Below, piece by piece: positions 1 through 6,672 of a stretch of DNA of 7,713 nucleotides; position 1 is the stretch's first letter; every line of letters begins with the position of its first letter. The stretch covers positions 1,037 to 8,749 of the forward strand of contig PLXW01000089.1 of assembly GCA_003151595.1 (NCBI GenBank), read 5' to 3'. Origin of the DNA: Myxococcales bacterium. GTDB lineage: Bacteria; Myxococcota; Polyangia; Polyangiales; Polyangiaceae. The notes beneath the pieces are model-generated. The model was not told where the DNA came from, did not search any database, and saw nothing but the letters and a program-made list of their open reading frames with translations. The position numbers and the translations under genes are program-made.

Positions 1-16
1 GGACGGACGAGCGTGT

Positions 17-49
17 CCTGTCCGGATCCCCGCGGGGAAAGCGGACAGG
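17..49 (+). terminator. Nested GC-rich stem-loop, possible terminator of an upstream gene
   Basis: CCTGTCCG (17-24) pairs perfectly with CGGACAGG (42-49), and the enclosed segment contains the palindrome CCCCGCGGGG (28-37), giving a two-tier hairpin. No T-run follows, so it is not a classic intrinsic terminator. GC-rich genomes often use such hairpins at transcript ends. It could instead be a regulatory leader structure for the HTH gene that follows. The upstream gene is outside the window, so its role cannot be settled. Confidence 0.4.
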
Positions 50-101
50 CTTGCCGGTTCCTCGCTTGCCCCACGCGCGCAGTCGTGCGACCCGTCGCGC
101 A

Positions 102-608
102 ATGGGCAAGCGGAAGACCGACGACATGCGTGAGTTGCTCGTCCTCTCCCAGCTCGCGCTTCCCATGCTCCAGGTGAACATGGCGCCATTCCTCGGCGTC
201 TCCACGCGGACGATGCGTCGCTGGACGGACGGTGGTGTCCATCTCGGCCCAACGGCTCTCGTGAAGCTCGCCACGGCGGTGCACCTGAAAGACCCGGCGC
301 TGGCCGCGCGGATCGCCGCCGTGCACGGGGAGACGCTCGAGGGTCTCGGGGTCGTCCGGCCTCCTCCTCCTCCGTCTGCCGCGCCGGCGCCCGCCGCCCC
401 CTCGGCTCCCGTACGTGACCTCAAAGCCGAGCGTCTCCTCGCCGACGCTCTCGTCTGCACTGCGGCCGAAGTCGCCGACGTCTCTCCTCGCGCCATGCGT
501 CCTGCCCTCGTTGCGGCGCTCGGCCGGGCACGCGAGGCGGGGCTGGTCACGATCGAGGCAGCGCAAGCGCTCTTCGCGGCGCCCCCCACGGTCACGAAGC
601 CCCGCTAG
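102..608 (+). CDS. Helix-turn-helix protein of unknown target
   Basis: This is a 168-residue soluble protein if started at the ATG at 102. Residues about 24-41 form a plausible helix-turn-helix whose recognition helix is LGVSTRTMRRW, with small and hydrophobic residues where the fold needs them and basic residues for DNA contact. An Ala/Pro-rich linker (about 85-104, with a run of five prolines) leads to a C-terminal helical segment (about 106-160) that I do not recognise. The start is uncertain. A TTG at 51 lies directly after a strong hairpin and is unlikely. The ATG at 102 keeps the basic N-terminus but has no clear ribosome binding site. The ATG at 126 has GGAAG nine bases upstream but would trim the first predicted helix. 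The gene lies 70 bases upstream of mdh on the same strand, but mdh seems to have its own promoter. A DNA-binding role is inferred; whether it regulates mdh is unknown. Confidence 0.72.
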   Translation: MGKRKTDDMRELLVLSQLALPMLQVNMAPFLGVSTRTMRRWTDGGVHLGPTALVKLATAVHLKDPALAARIAAVHGETLEGLGVVRPPPPPSAAPAPAAPSAPVRDLKAERLLADALVCTAAEVADVSPRAMRPALVAALGRAREAGLVTIEAAQALFAAPPTVTKPR

Positions 609-617
609 CCGACCCAC

Positions 618-646
618 TTGCTCGCGCTGCGGGACGATCCTAAAAG
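618..646 (+). promoter_or_regulatory. Candidate sigma70-type promoter of mdh
   Basis: TTGCTC (618-623) and TAAAAG (641-646) are separated by exactly 17 bases in the short gap between the HTH gene and mdh. Each hexamer is only a partial match to TTGACA/TATAAT, but the spacing is ideal and the -10 is one of the few A-rich spots locally. Transcription would start near 653, leaving a leader of about 26 bases that contains the mdh ribosome binding site. Confidence 0.38.
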
Positions 647-678
647 CGAACGCAATTTCCAACGACAGGAGTCACGAC

Positions 679-1617
679 ATGGCGACCCGCAAGAAGATTG
701 GTCTCATCGGCGCAGGCAACATCGGCGGTGAGCTCGCGCGCCTCTGCGCGGCAGACGAGCTGGGCGACGTGTGGCTCTACGACATCCCCGCGAAGGAGAA
801 CTTCGCGAAGGGGAAAGCCCTCGACCTCGAGCAGAACAGCTCGGTCATCGGCTACGACGCCAGCATCAAGGGGACGGGCAACTGGGCCGACCTTGAAGGG
901 TGCGACGTCATCATCGTGACCGCCGGCATCCCGCGTAAGCCGGGGCAGTCGCGCGACGATCTGGTGGCCTCGAACCTCCCGATCATCCGCGACGTCGCGG
1001 CCAACGCGAAGAAGTACTGCCCGAACGCCTTCGCCATCGTCATCTCGAACCCGCTCGACGCGATGGTCTACGAGTACAAGCGCGTCACCGGCTGTCCCAA
1101 GGAGATGGTCGCCGGCATGGCGGGCGTCCTCGACAGCGCGCGCTTCCAGCTGTTCCTCGCCCGCGAGGCCAACGTCAGCATCAAGGACGTGCGGGCCATG
1201 GTCCTCGGCGGACACGGCGACGACATGGTGCCTGTGCTCTCGATGTGCACGGTGAACGCCGTGCCGGTGCAGAGCTTCATCGCGAAGGAGAAGCTCACTG
1301 CGATCGTCGAGCGCACGCGCAAGGGCGGCGGCGAGATCGTCAACTTGATGGGGACGAGCGCCTACTACGCGCCGGCGTCGAGCGCCGTGGCGATGGCGAA
1401 GGCGTACCTGCACGATCAGAAGCGCCTCCTCGCGTGCGCCGCGTACCTCGACGGCGACTACGGCTTCAAGGATCTGTTCATCGGCGTGCCGTGCATCATC
1501 GGCGGCAAGGGCGTCGAGAAGATCGTCCAGCTCCAACTGAACGACGAAGAGAAGGCGATGCTCGCGAAGAGCGCCGCCAGCGTGCAGGGCGTGGTCGACG
1601 TCGTGAAGAAGAGCTGA
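679..1617 (+). CDS. mdh: Malate dehydrogenase (NAD-dependent, LDH-like type)
   Basis: It catalyses reversible oxidation of malate to oxaloacetate with NAD+ in the cytoplasm, the last step of the TCA cycle. The 312-residue length is typical of the LDH-like bacterial MDH family. An N-terminal Rossmann fold carries GAGNIG (11-16), and Asp35 at the end of beta-2 favours NAD over NADP. The mobile substrate loop IPRKPGQSRDDL (84-95) supplies Arg86 and Arg92; Arg86 at the specificity position marks malate rather than lactate dehydrogenase. Asn124, Arg155 and the catalytic His179 (in LGGHGDD) complete the active site. Gln90 stands where many relatives have Met, an apparently tolerated change in the loop. 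The start is fixed by AGGAG at 667-671, seven bases before the ATG. A hairpin terminator follows the stop. In related bacteria mdh often adjoins sucCD; here sucC lies about 5.1 kb downstream. Confidence 0.97.
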   Translation: MATRKKIGLIGAGNIGGELARLCAADELGDVWLYDIPAKENFAKGKALDLEQNSSVIGYDASIKGTGNWADLEGCDVIIVTAGIPRKPGQSRDDLVASNLPIIRDVAANAKKYCPNAFAIVISNPLDAMVYEYKRVTGCPKEMVAGMAGVLDSARFQLFLAREANVSIKDVRAMVLGGHGDDMVPVLSMCTVNAVPVQSFIAKEKLTAIVERTRKGGGEIVNLMGTSAYYAPASSAVAMAKAYLHDQKRLLACAAYLDGDYGFKDLFIGVPCIIGGKGVEKIVQLQLNDEEKAMLAKSAASVQGVVDVVKKS

Positions 1618-1626
1618 GCGAGCGCG

Positions 1627-1669
1627 CGCGTACGCGCGAAGGTGGGGACGTCTCACCTTCGCGCACGCG
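1627..1669 (+). terminator. Hairpin terminator after mdh
   Basis: GCGCGAAGGTG (1634-1644) pairs perfectly with CACCTTCGCGC (1654-1664). The stem extends outward, past a two-base bulge, through CGCGT (1627-1631) with ACGCG (1665-1669). Only TTT follows (1670-1672), so the U-tract is short. Its position ten bases after the mdh stop supports an end to the mdh transcript before the next unit. Confidence 0.7.
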
Positions 1670-1674
1670 TTTCC

Positions 1675-1690
1675 TGGCATCGCGCGTGCT
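1675..1690 (+). promoter_or_regulatory. Candidate sigma54 (-24/-12) promoter
   Basis: TGGCATCGCGCGTGCT places GG (1676-1677) and GC (1688-1689) with exactly ten bases between them, the spacing required by RpoN. It matches TGGCA in the -24 element and TGCT in the -12 element of the consensus TGGCACG-N4-TTGCW. Transcription would begin near 1701, just upstream of the strong ribosome binding site at 1712-1720. No upstream enhancer repeat was recognised, so this rests on a single motif match. Confidence 0.33.
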
Positions 1691-1711
1691 CTCTCCCTCG
1701 GTGACCGCCGC

Positions 1712-1720
1712 GGAGGGAGG
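1712..1720 (+). promoter_or_regulatory. Strong ribosome binding site of the small ORF
   Basis: GGAGGGAGG contains two overlapping near-consensus Shine-Dalgarno cores and ends nine bases before the ATG at 1730. It is the strongest ribosome binding site in the window and is too far from the DUF4388 gene start (1891) to serve it directly. It therefore argues that the 54-codon ORF is translated. Confidence 0.55.
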
Positions 1721-1729
1721 CACGCCCCC

Positions 1730-1894
1730 ATGAAATCTGCTCTGAATACGACCCGCACGTCGGGCATCTCACAGCCGTCGCTGCTGTCTCCGAGCATCAG
1801 CTCGGGACGGACACTTACCATCCCCATGTCGAGTCGCGTGCGTCGCGCGCGCACGATGCGCGCGATGGAAGCGTGGATGGGAGTGTGTTGGTGA
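1730..1894 (+). CDS. Candidate 54-residue small protein or leader peptide, translationally coupled
   Basis: An ATG at 1730 preceded by GGAGGGAGG opens a 54-codon frame ending in TGA at 1892-1894. That stop overlaps the GTG start of the next gene as GTGA (1891-1894), the arrangement typical of translational coupling. The N-terminal half is rich in Ser and Thr (it begins MKSALNTTRTSG). The C-terminal half is basic and Met/Arg/Trp-rich (RVRRARTMRAMEAWMG), possibly an amphipathic helix. There is no signal peptide, membrane segment or known domain. About three quarters of its codons end in G or C, roughly as expected for coding DNA here but lower than mdh, so coding status is not certain. It could be a real small partner protein or a leader whose translation only delivers ribosomes to the downstream GTG. 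Confidence 0.45.
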   Translation: MKSALNTTRTSGISQPSLLSPSISSGRTLTIPMSSRVRRARTMRAMEAWMGVCW

Positions 1895-3903
1895 GCGCGC
1901 CGCAGCCTGCCGCACCCGCCCAACCGCGCACCCTCAGTGGCACGCTGGCGAAGACGCCCGTCCCGCGCTTGCTCGTCTCGGCGTCGGCCGCCCGCGTGAG
2001 CGGCACGCTCGACATCACCGCGCCCCACGAGAGCGTGTCGGTCACGATGCTGCGCGGGCTCGTCACGAAGGTGAAGACCAGCTCTCCGGTCGCGTACCTC
2101 GGGTCGATCCTCTACGAGCTCGGGTACATCGAGAGCGACGAGCTGAACGACTCGCTCCGCGAGCTGGCGCGAACCAAGTGGCTGCACGGCGAGATCCTCC
2201 TCACGCGCGCGGTCATCTCGCCCGGGCAGGTCGCCGAAGGTTTGCACGAGCAGACGACGCGCAAGCTCGTTCATCTGTTCTCGCTGCCGCCGGAGACGAC
2301 GTATGCCTTCGAGGCGGACGTCGATCGCCTCACGGGCTACGGCGGAACGGACTGGCCGAGCGTCGATCCGATGGCCGCGGTGTGGCGCGGCGTGCGCGAC
2401 GGGCTGGCGACGCAGGAAGTGGAAACGGCGCTGTCGCGCGTGCAGCAGTACGCCTTCCGGTTGGCGAGCGGCGCCGACGGCAAGCGGTTCGATCTCTCGG
2501 ACGGTGAGCTCACGGCGATCGAGTGCCTTCGCGCGCGCGCGCTCACCGAGAAGGAGCTGGTCGATCGCGCCGGGCTCGACGCCACGCGCGCGCGGGCGCT
2601 CCTGTACTTCCTCCTCGTGACCAAGCAAGCCGAGCCCACCGACACGAGCGGCGTGCGTCAGGCGTACCGCCCGTCGACGCAGACCCCCGCGGTCACGCCG
2701 AACATGCGCCCCACGGTTCGCGAGATGCCGGCGGTCGGATCGGCGCCGCGCATTTCGGTGACGCCCAGGAACGCGGAGCCGACCGAGTCGGGGCGGTGGC
2801 GCGCGGTCGCGCCCGTCGCGTCGTACGCGTCCTCGGCCAAGATCGCCGTCGCCGCCGCGCAGAACGCGGAGTCGGGGAAGATGCCGGTCGCCGGCAGCGG
2901 TAACTCCACGGCGCCCGCGCGGATCACGATGGGGGGTGTGGAGCCGAGCTCCTCGCCCTCGCGACGCCCCGCGAACCTCACGCCGCCGCAAGCGTGGATG
3001 GCCGACGATCACTCCTCGCACAACCCGCCGTCGGCCTCGCGCATCCCGGTCGCCGCGCCGGTCACGTCCTCGCCTCCACCGCGCTCGTCGTCGCCGGTCC
3101 CCGGCGCGCGCCCTTCGCCTTCGGGCATCCCGCATCCCTCGACTGCCTCGTTCAACTCGAAGGTCGTCGTCGAGCTGGCGGCGCGCCGCCAGAGCATCTT
3201 CGAGCGCGCGCGCGCCATCCTGAAGGAGGACTACTTCCAGCGACTGAGCCTCGCGCGCGACGCGTCTGTCGAGCAGGTCGACCTCGCGTTCCAGGCGCTG
3301 CGGACGCTGTGGGATCCGGCGCTCTTGCCGCCCGCGTTGATGGAGGCGAAGGACGACGCGGCGTTCGTCATGTCGTGCCTCAGTGAAGCGCACGACACGC
3401 TGCGCGACCTGAAGGCGCGGGCCGACTATGCCTCGGGCCTGACGCTCGCGGCGATGCGCGCTCCGAGCGATCGCTTCGAAGAGGACCTCGCCGCCAGCGG
3501 CGCGAGCGACCCCTACGAAGGGGCGCTCGTCTGCTTCGCCCGCAAGGATCTGGAGCGCGCCGAGCGCCTGGCCAAGCGCGCGATGAAGGACGACGCCGAG
3601 GCCGGCGGACCGCTCGCGCTCATGGCGTGGATCGACGCCACCAAGCCGCAGAACACCACGGTCGAAGAGACGCGCAAGCGCATCGCCATGCTCGATCGCG
3701 CGCTCCGCCTGGACGACACGCTGGTCGAGGGTTTCCACTGGCGCGGCCAGCTCCACAAGCGCATCGAGAACCACAGCGCGGCCATGCGCGACTTCCGCAA
3801 GGTGATGGAGCTCAATCCGAAGCACCCCGAGGCCGTTCGCGAGCTGCGCGTCTACGACATGCGCATCCGGCGGAACTCGATCTCGATGAAGGCGGTCAAG
3901 TAG
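1891..3903 (+). CDS. DUF4388 / degenerate J-domain / TPR multidomain protein
   Basis: Residue numbers count from an upstream in-frame GTG at 1873; I prefer the GTG at 1891 (670 residues), which has GGGAG seven bases upstream and the GTGA overlap. Residues 20-180 resemble DUF4388 (PATAN-like), starting LSGTLAKTPVPRLL, a module of myxobacterial signalling and motility proteins. A short helical, winged-helix-like segment follows (about 206-255). A Pro/Ser/Ala-rich low-complexity linker spans about 256-428. Residues about 440-523 align with a J domain (YFQRLSLARDASVEQ, then SEAHDTLRDLKARADYASG), but the HPD tripeptide that stimulates Hsp70 is replaced by DPA (481-483). Residues 545-655 form TPR-like helical repeats ending in DFRKVMELNPKHPEAV. 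The tail is basic and contains RRNS. It has no signal peptide or membrane span, so it is probably a cytoplasmic scaffold or regulator. Chaperone stimulation through DnaK is unlikely without HPD. Its exact function is unknown. Confidence 0.88.
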   Translation: MSAPQPAAPAQPRTLSGTLAKTPVPRLLVSASAARVSGTLDITAPHESVSVTMLRGLVTKVKTSSPVAYLGSILYELGYIESDELNDSLRELARTKWLHGEILLTRAVISPGQVAEGLHEQTTRKLVHLFSLPPETTYAFEADVDRLTGYGGTDWPSVDPMAAVWRGVRDGLATQEVETALSRVQQYAFRLASGADGKRFDLSDGELTAIECLRARALTEKELVDRAGLDATRARALLYFLLVTKQAEPTDTSGVRQAYRPSTQTPAVTPNMRPTVREMPAVGSAPRISVTPRNAEPTESGRWRAVAPVASYASSAKIAVAAAQNAESGKMPVAGSGNSTAPARITMGGVEPSSSPSRRPANLTPPQAWMADDHSSHNPPSASRIPVAAPVTSSPPPRSSSPVPGARPSPSGIPHPSTASFNSKVVVELAARRQSIFERARAILKEDYFQRLSLARDASVEQVDLAFQALRTLWDPALLPPALMEAKDDAAFVMSCLSEAHDTLRDLKARADYASGLTLAAMRAPSDRFEEDLAASGASDPYEGALVCFARKDLERAERLAKRAMKDDAEAGGPLALMAWIDATKPQNTTVEETRKRIAMLDRALRLDDTLVEGFHWRGQLHKRIENHSAAMRDFRKVMELNPKHPEAVRELRVYDMRIRRNSISMKAVK

Positions 3904-3905
3904 CC

Positions 3906-3936
3906 GCTCACCTGCAGCGCCATCGCGCCGGTGAGC
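3906..3936. terminator. Hairpin between convergent genes, possible bidirectional terminator
   Basis: GCTCACC (3906-3912) pairs perfectly with GGTGAGC (3930-3936), and inside it GCGC (3917-3920) pairs with GCGC (3925-3928) around CATC. It starts three bases after the stop of the DUF4388 gene. The remaining gap (3937-4032) also holds a small stem, CGAGC (3966-3970) with GCTCG (3976-3980). A third segment, CTGCAGTGAGC (4009-4019), can pair with 3906-3917 with one bulged base, so two alternative folds are possible. There is no long T-run on either strand. Confidence 0.45.
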
Positions 3937-4032
3937 TTCCCGAGGCCCGCGTTCCAAACCAGACCCGAGCGGAAAGCTCGTGATGGGCGAAATGCGTGCA
4001 TGGGCAGCCTGCAGTGAGCGCCCAGATCGTCG

Positions 4033-5400
4033 CTAGGCCTGCGCGATCGTCGCGCCCTTTCCCGTCACGCCCGTCGCCACCTCGACGAGATCGTCGTCCG
4101 CGATCTCGGTGTACGCCGGGAGCGACGGCGCCGGCGCGCGGGGGCTGCGCGGCTTCTCGAGCTCGAACGGCGCGAACACGTCGCGCAGCAGCGGCGGGAG
4201 CGTGAGTACCTTCTCGTGGAGCTCGGCGGTCGTGATGTAGATCTCTTCGCGCCGCCCGGCGCGGACGTCGCGTCGCAACACCAGCTCGCCCGGCGCGCCC
4301 GAGCGCTTGGCGATCTCGCGGACGATCGGCGCGAGCACCGCCACGATGCGCTCCGCTACCAGACGCGGCTCGTCCAGCTCGCCCACGCCCATCCCTTCGT
4401 AGTTGGCGCGCGTCATCGTCTGCCGGCGTCGCAGGAGATCCTCGGTCGAGTCGAGCACGCGCTGCCACAGGCGAAGCACGTGCACCGTGTCTTCACCGGC
4501 CAGCTCGATCACCGGGTCGGCCGTCTCGCCGCCGTCCTCGCCGATGCGCGCCAGCAGCACGCGCGCGCGCTCGCCGGTGGCGTCGAAGTCGAGCTTGTAG
4601 CCCGAGCCGCCGGTGGCTTGCTTCCGCAGCGTGATCGTCGATCGCACCGCCCCCACGCGGAGCGAGCACACGAAGTAGCGATCGAGCTTCACCGCCTGGA
4701 CCGCCACCTTCTTGAAGAAGAGGCCCGACTCCAGCGGCACGTGCACCTCGGTCCCCGGCGCGAGATCGGCGACGCGGCGGTGACGGCTCCACTCGTGCGC
4801 GTCGGGGATCTGCAGCTCGAAGTTGGCATCGACCCCGAACGGCGTCGCCACTTGCGACTCGCCGTCGTAGCTCTCTTCGCTCGCCTTCAACCACAGCGCG
4901 ATCTCGCTCCCCGGCAGATCATGCAGCACGAGGAACGTCTCCAGCGCGCGCTTGGCCGAGGCGCGCGCCTGCTCCGACGTGCGACGCGCGCGCGTGAGCT
5001 CGGCCGACGCCGCCGACTCGAGCGAGACCAGCTCCGACTCGATCGTCACGCGCGACGTCTCCAGGATCCGCGCGCCGGTCCGCAGCAGTCGATCCGAGCT
5101 CGTGGCCATCTCTCCGGCCAGCGAGCGCTTCAGCGTGTTCCCCAGCGACTCGAGCCGCGCGCGCTCCACCTCGCGCGCGCGATCGATGTCCTGCGCCCGC
5201 GCGATCGACTTGTGAATCACGTGCTGCGCCGACAGCAGGGCCACGCCGCAGTCCACCGCATGCCGGATGGTCTCGATGAAGTTCCCTTCGTGAAGGAACG
5301 GCGTCGAGTCGCCGTACACGCACGTGCCGCGCGCGGTGGGCGCCGAGGAGGGTACGGGGGTCACTCGGGCGGGGGTCTTGATGGCTGGGTCCGAGCTCAT
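4033..5400 (-). CDS. Uncharacterised protein with coiled-coil segment
   Basis: I do not recognise a family for this 455-residue protein. A disordered Ser/Pro/Thr-rich N-terminus (1-28) leads to YGDSTPFLHEGNFIET (29-44), the most motif-like stretch. A long, highly charged helical region (about 55-160, rich in Ala, Arg and Glu) is a probable coiled coil. Residues 185-300 look beta-rich, with alternating hydrophobic strands such as EVHVPLESGLFFKKVAVQAV. The rest (302-415) is mainly helical, followed by a Pro-rich then acidic tail. There is no signal peptide or membrane span, so it is probably cytoplasmic. The ATG at 5400 is preferred: AGGTGAAG lies about ten bases upstream, while the alternative GTG at 5463 has no ribosome binding site. 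It lies 195 bases downstream of the zinc-ribbon/beta-helix gene on the same strand and may share its transcript. It converges with the DUF4388 gene. Confidence 0.85.
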   Translation of the reverse strand: MSSDPAIKTPARVTPVPSSAPTARGTCVYGDSTPFLHEGNFIETIRHAVDCGVALLSAQHVIHKSIARAQDIDRAREVERARLESLGNTLKRSLAGEMATSSDRLLRTGARILETSRVTIESELVSLESAASAELTRARRTSEQARASAKRALETFLVLHDLPGSEIALWLKASEESYDGESQVATPFGVDANFELQIPDAHEWSRHRRVADLAPGTEVHVPLESGLFFKKVAVQAVKLDRYFVCSLRVGAVRSTITLRKQATGGSGYKLDFDATGERARVLLARIGEDGGETADPVIELAGEDTVHVLRLWQRVLDSTEDLLRRRQTMTRANYEGMGVGELDEPRLVAERIVAVLAPIVREIAKRSGAPGELVLRRDVRAGRREEIYITTAELHEKVLTLPPLLRDVFAPFELEKPRSPRAPAPSLPAYTEIADDDLVEVATGVTGKGATIAQA

Positions 5401-5544
5401 GATCGCGTCTTCACCTTTCACGTGTTGTGCGCGTTGCGTCTCTTGGCGCCTGTCGTCGCACACGCGCGCCGATTCGCCGTCGATCCGGGGTCACGATCCG
5501 AGGAAAAGGTGCGAGCGGAAGGAAATGGCCCGATCGCACGAGCT

Positions 5545-5566
5545 GCGCCTCGGGATTCCGCGGCGC
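5545..5566 (-). other. Hairpin in the gap between the two minus-strand genes
   Basis: GCGCC (5545-5549) pairs with GGCGC (5562-5566), and inside it CGG (5551-5553) pairs with CCG (5558-5560) across one mismatch around a four-base loop. It lies about 30 bases after the stop of the zinc-ribbon/beta-helix gene and lacks a T-run. It could attenuate or end that transcript, or protect its 3' end. The rest of the 195-base gap (5401-5595) shows no ORF or convincing promoter. Confidence 0.25.
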
Positions 5567-5595
5567 GCTCTTCTAGAGAGCAACGAGCGGACCAG

Positions 5596-6648
5596 TCACC
5601 GGTCGTCGATCGACGAGTTGGGGCCCACCTTCTTGGGCCCCTGCACGTTCGACTGCGCGACGGTCAACCGCGCGTTGCTCCCGACGTCGAGCGCGTCGCG
5701 CGGGCCCACCAGCGTAGCGGCGCGAAGCGTCCCTTCCAGGTTGGCGCTGGCGTGAACCGCCGTCGTCTTGCTCTCGACGCGGCTCGACGAGATCGAGAGG
5801 TGCCCGTTCTGCACGAGGTCGATCGCCGTGCCGTCGCTCTTCACGACGGCGCTGTCGAGCATCTTCACAGTGCCGTTGTTCTTCACGGCGATGCCGCCGA
5901 TCTTTCCGTCGACCTCGCTGTGATCGATCGTGATCGTCGCGTTGTTGTCGAGCGGGAGCGCGACCGACTGCGAGGAGAGCTTGCTCCCCTTGGTCAGGTT
6001 GATCTTGGCGTTCGTCGGCGCGTCGATGATCTCTTCGCCGCTGGTGAGCGTGCTGTTCTCGACGTTCACCACGAGGTTCGCCGTCCCTTCGACGACGCCG
6101 GCGGTCCCTTCGAGCGTGCTGTCGATGATCGTGATCTCGGCGTTGGTGGAGGCCTTCACGATCTGCCTGGCCTTCAGGTGGCACCGGCGGAGCGTGAGCT
6201 TGCCGTTCACGCCGACGGTGATCATCGTGTCGTCGCTGGTGGCATCGCGATCGCTGACCTCGACCGAGTCGTTGATGCCGACGTCGATGGGGAACGATCC
6301 GTAGTGCCCGGCATACGTCTTCATGGCCCACGGCACGACGAAGATGCCGACCGGAATGAGAATGGGGAGCATCGTCGAGACGAGCACGATGCACCCGACG
6401 GAGCGCCCGGCCGCCTTCGCCGCCGCGATGGCCGGCGCCGCGGCCTCGTTTCGGGCCTGCTGGTCGACGCGCATCTGGAGCGCGAGCCTGACGATCTCAG
6501 CGCGAGGGTCCGGCGCCTTCACCAGCGCCGGGATAGGGACGTGCGCGCCGCAAAATCGGCAGGTGTAGACGTACGCCTGCTCCTGCGGCACCGCTTCGAG
6601 GCGCGCGCCGCACGACGGGCAATTCGCGGTCCCCTCGGTCATCGCCAT
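5596..6648 (-). CDS. Zinc-ribbon, single-TM, parallel beta-helix-like membrane protein
   Basis: This is a 350-residue protein started at the ATG at 6648. Residues 10-33 form a zinc ribbon with two knuckles, CPSC (10-13) and CRFC (30-33). A helical Ala-rich stretch (about 45-80) precedes one strongly hydrophobic span (about 84-108, [21 protein letters not shown]). Residues 147-346 are nine imperfect repeats of 21-23 residues, each opening with Asn (148, 169, 191, 213, 236, 258, 281, 303, 325) and rich in Ile/Val/Ser/Thr. This is the pattern of a right-handed parallel beta-helix with an asparagine ladder. The likely topology is ribbon inside and beta-helix outside, but this is inferred. No pectate-lyase-type active site is evident. 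GGTAGG lies four bases before the ATG at 6648 and ten before a second ATG at 6642, so the start is uncertain by two codons. It is divergent from sucC and its function is unknown. Confidence 0.86.
   Translation of the reverse strand: MAMTEGTANCPSCGARLEAVPQEQAYVYTCRFCGAHVPIPALVKAPDPRAEIVRLALQMRVDQQARNEAAAPAIAAAKAAGRSVGCIVLVSTMLPILIPVGIFVVPWAMKTYAGHYGSFPIDVGINDSVEVSDRDATSDDTMITVGVNGKLTLRRCHLKARQIVKASTNAEITIIDSTLEGTAGVVEGTANLVVNVENSTLTSGEEIIDAPTNAKINLTKGSKLSSQSVALPLDNNATITIDHSEVDGKIGGIAVKNNGTVKMLDSAVVKSDGTAIDLVQNGHLSISSSRVESKTTAVHASANLEGTLRAATLVGPRDALDVGSNARLTVAQSNVQGPKKVGPNSSIDDR
5611..6210 (-). repeat. Nine protein-level repeats of about 22 residues (beta-helix coils)
   Basis: The repeats lie inside the zinc-ribbon protein, and each is one predicted coil. 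Representative openings are [53 protein letters not shown] and [13 protein letters not shown]. Asn opens each coil, followed by alternating hydrophobic/polar strand residues, a small or charged turn, and a second short strand. DNA identity between units is low, so this is an old, diverged repeat rather than a recent tandem expansion. Confidence 0.75.
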
Positions 6649-6672
6649 CGAGCCTACCAAGCGCGCCCCCCC

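Noticed and set aside
51..101. A TTG start at 51 for the HTH gene
   Set aside because: It follows the base of a strong hairpin by one base and would add an Arg/Pro-rich stretch of low coding character.
415..678. An upstream in-frame extension of mdh starting inside the HTH gene
   Set aside because: The added 88 residues are Arg/Ser-rich and unrelated to MDH. The ATG at 679 has AGGAG at correct spacing and begins a standard-length enzyme.
1839..1865. Short GC-alternating inverted repeats (GTGCG...CGCAC)
   Set aside because: Alternating GC runs give such matches by chance in this composition, and the segment lies inside the candidate small ORF.
640..3957. A 1105-codon open frame on the minus strand across mdh and the DUF4388 gene
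   Set aside because: It lies antisense to two well-supported genes, its product is an Arg/His/Asp-rich sequence with no domain, and it crosses terminators and gaps. It is a by-product of few stops in GC-rich DNA.
5401..5463. A GTG start at 5463 for the coiled-coil protein
   Set aside because: There is no ribosome binding site, whereas the ATG at 5400 has AGGTGAAG at usable distance.
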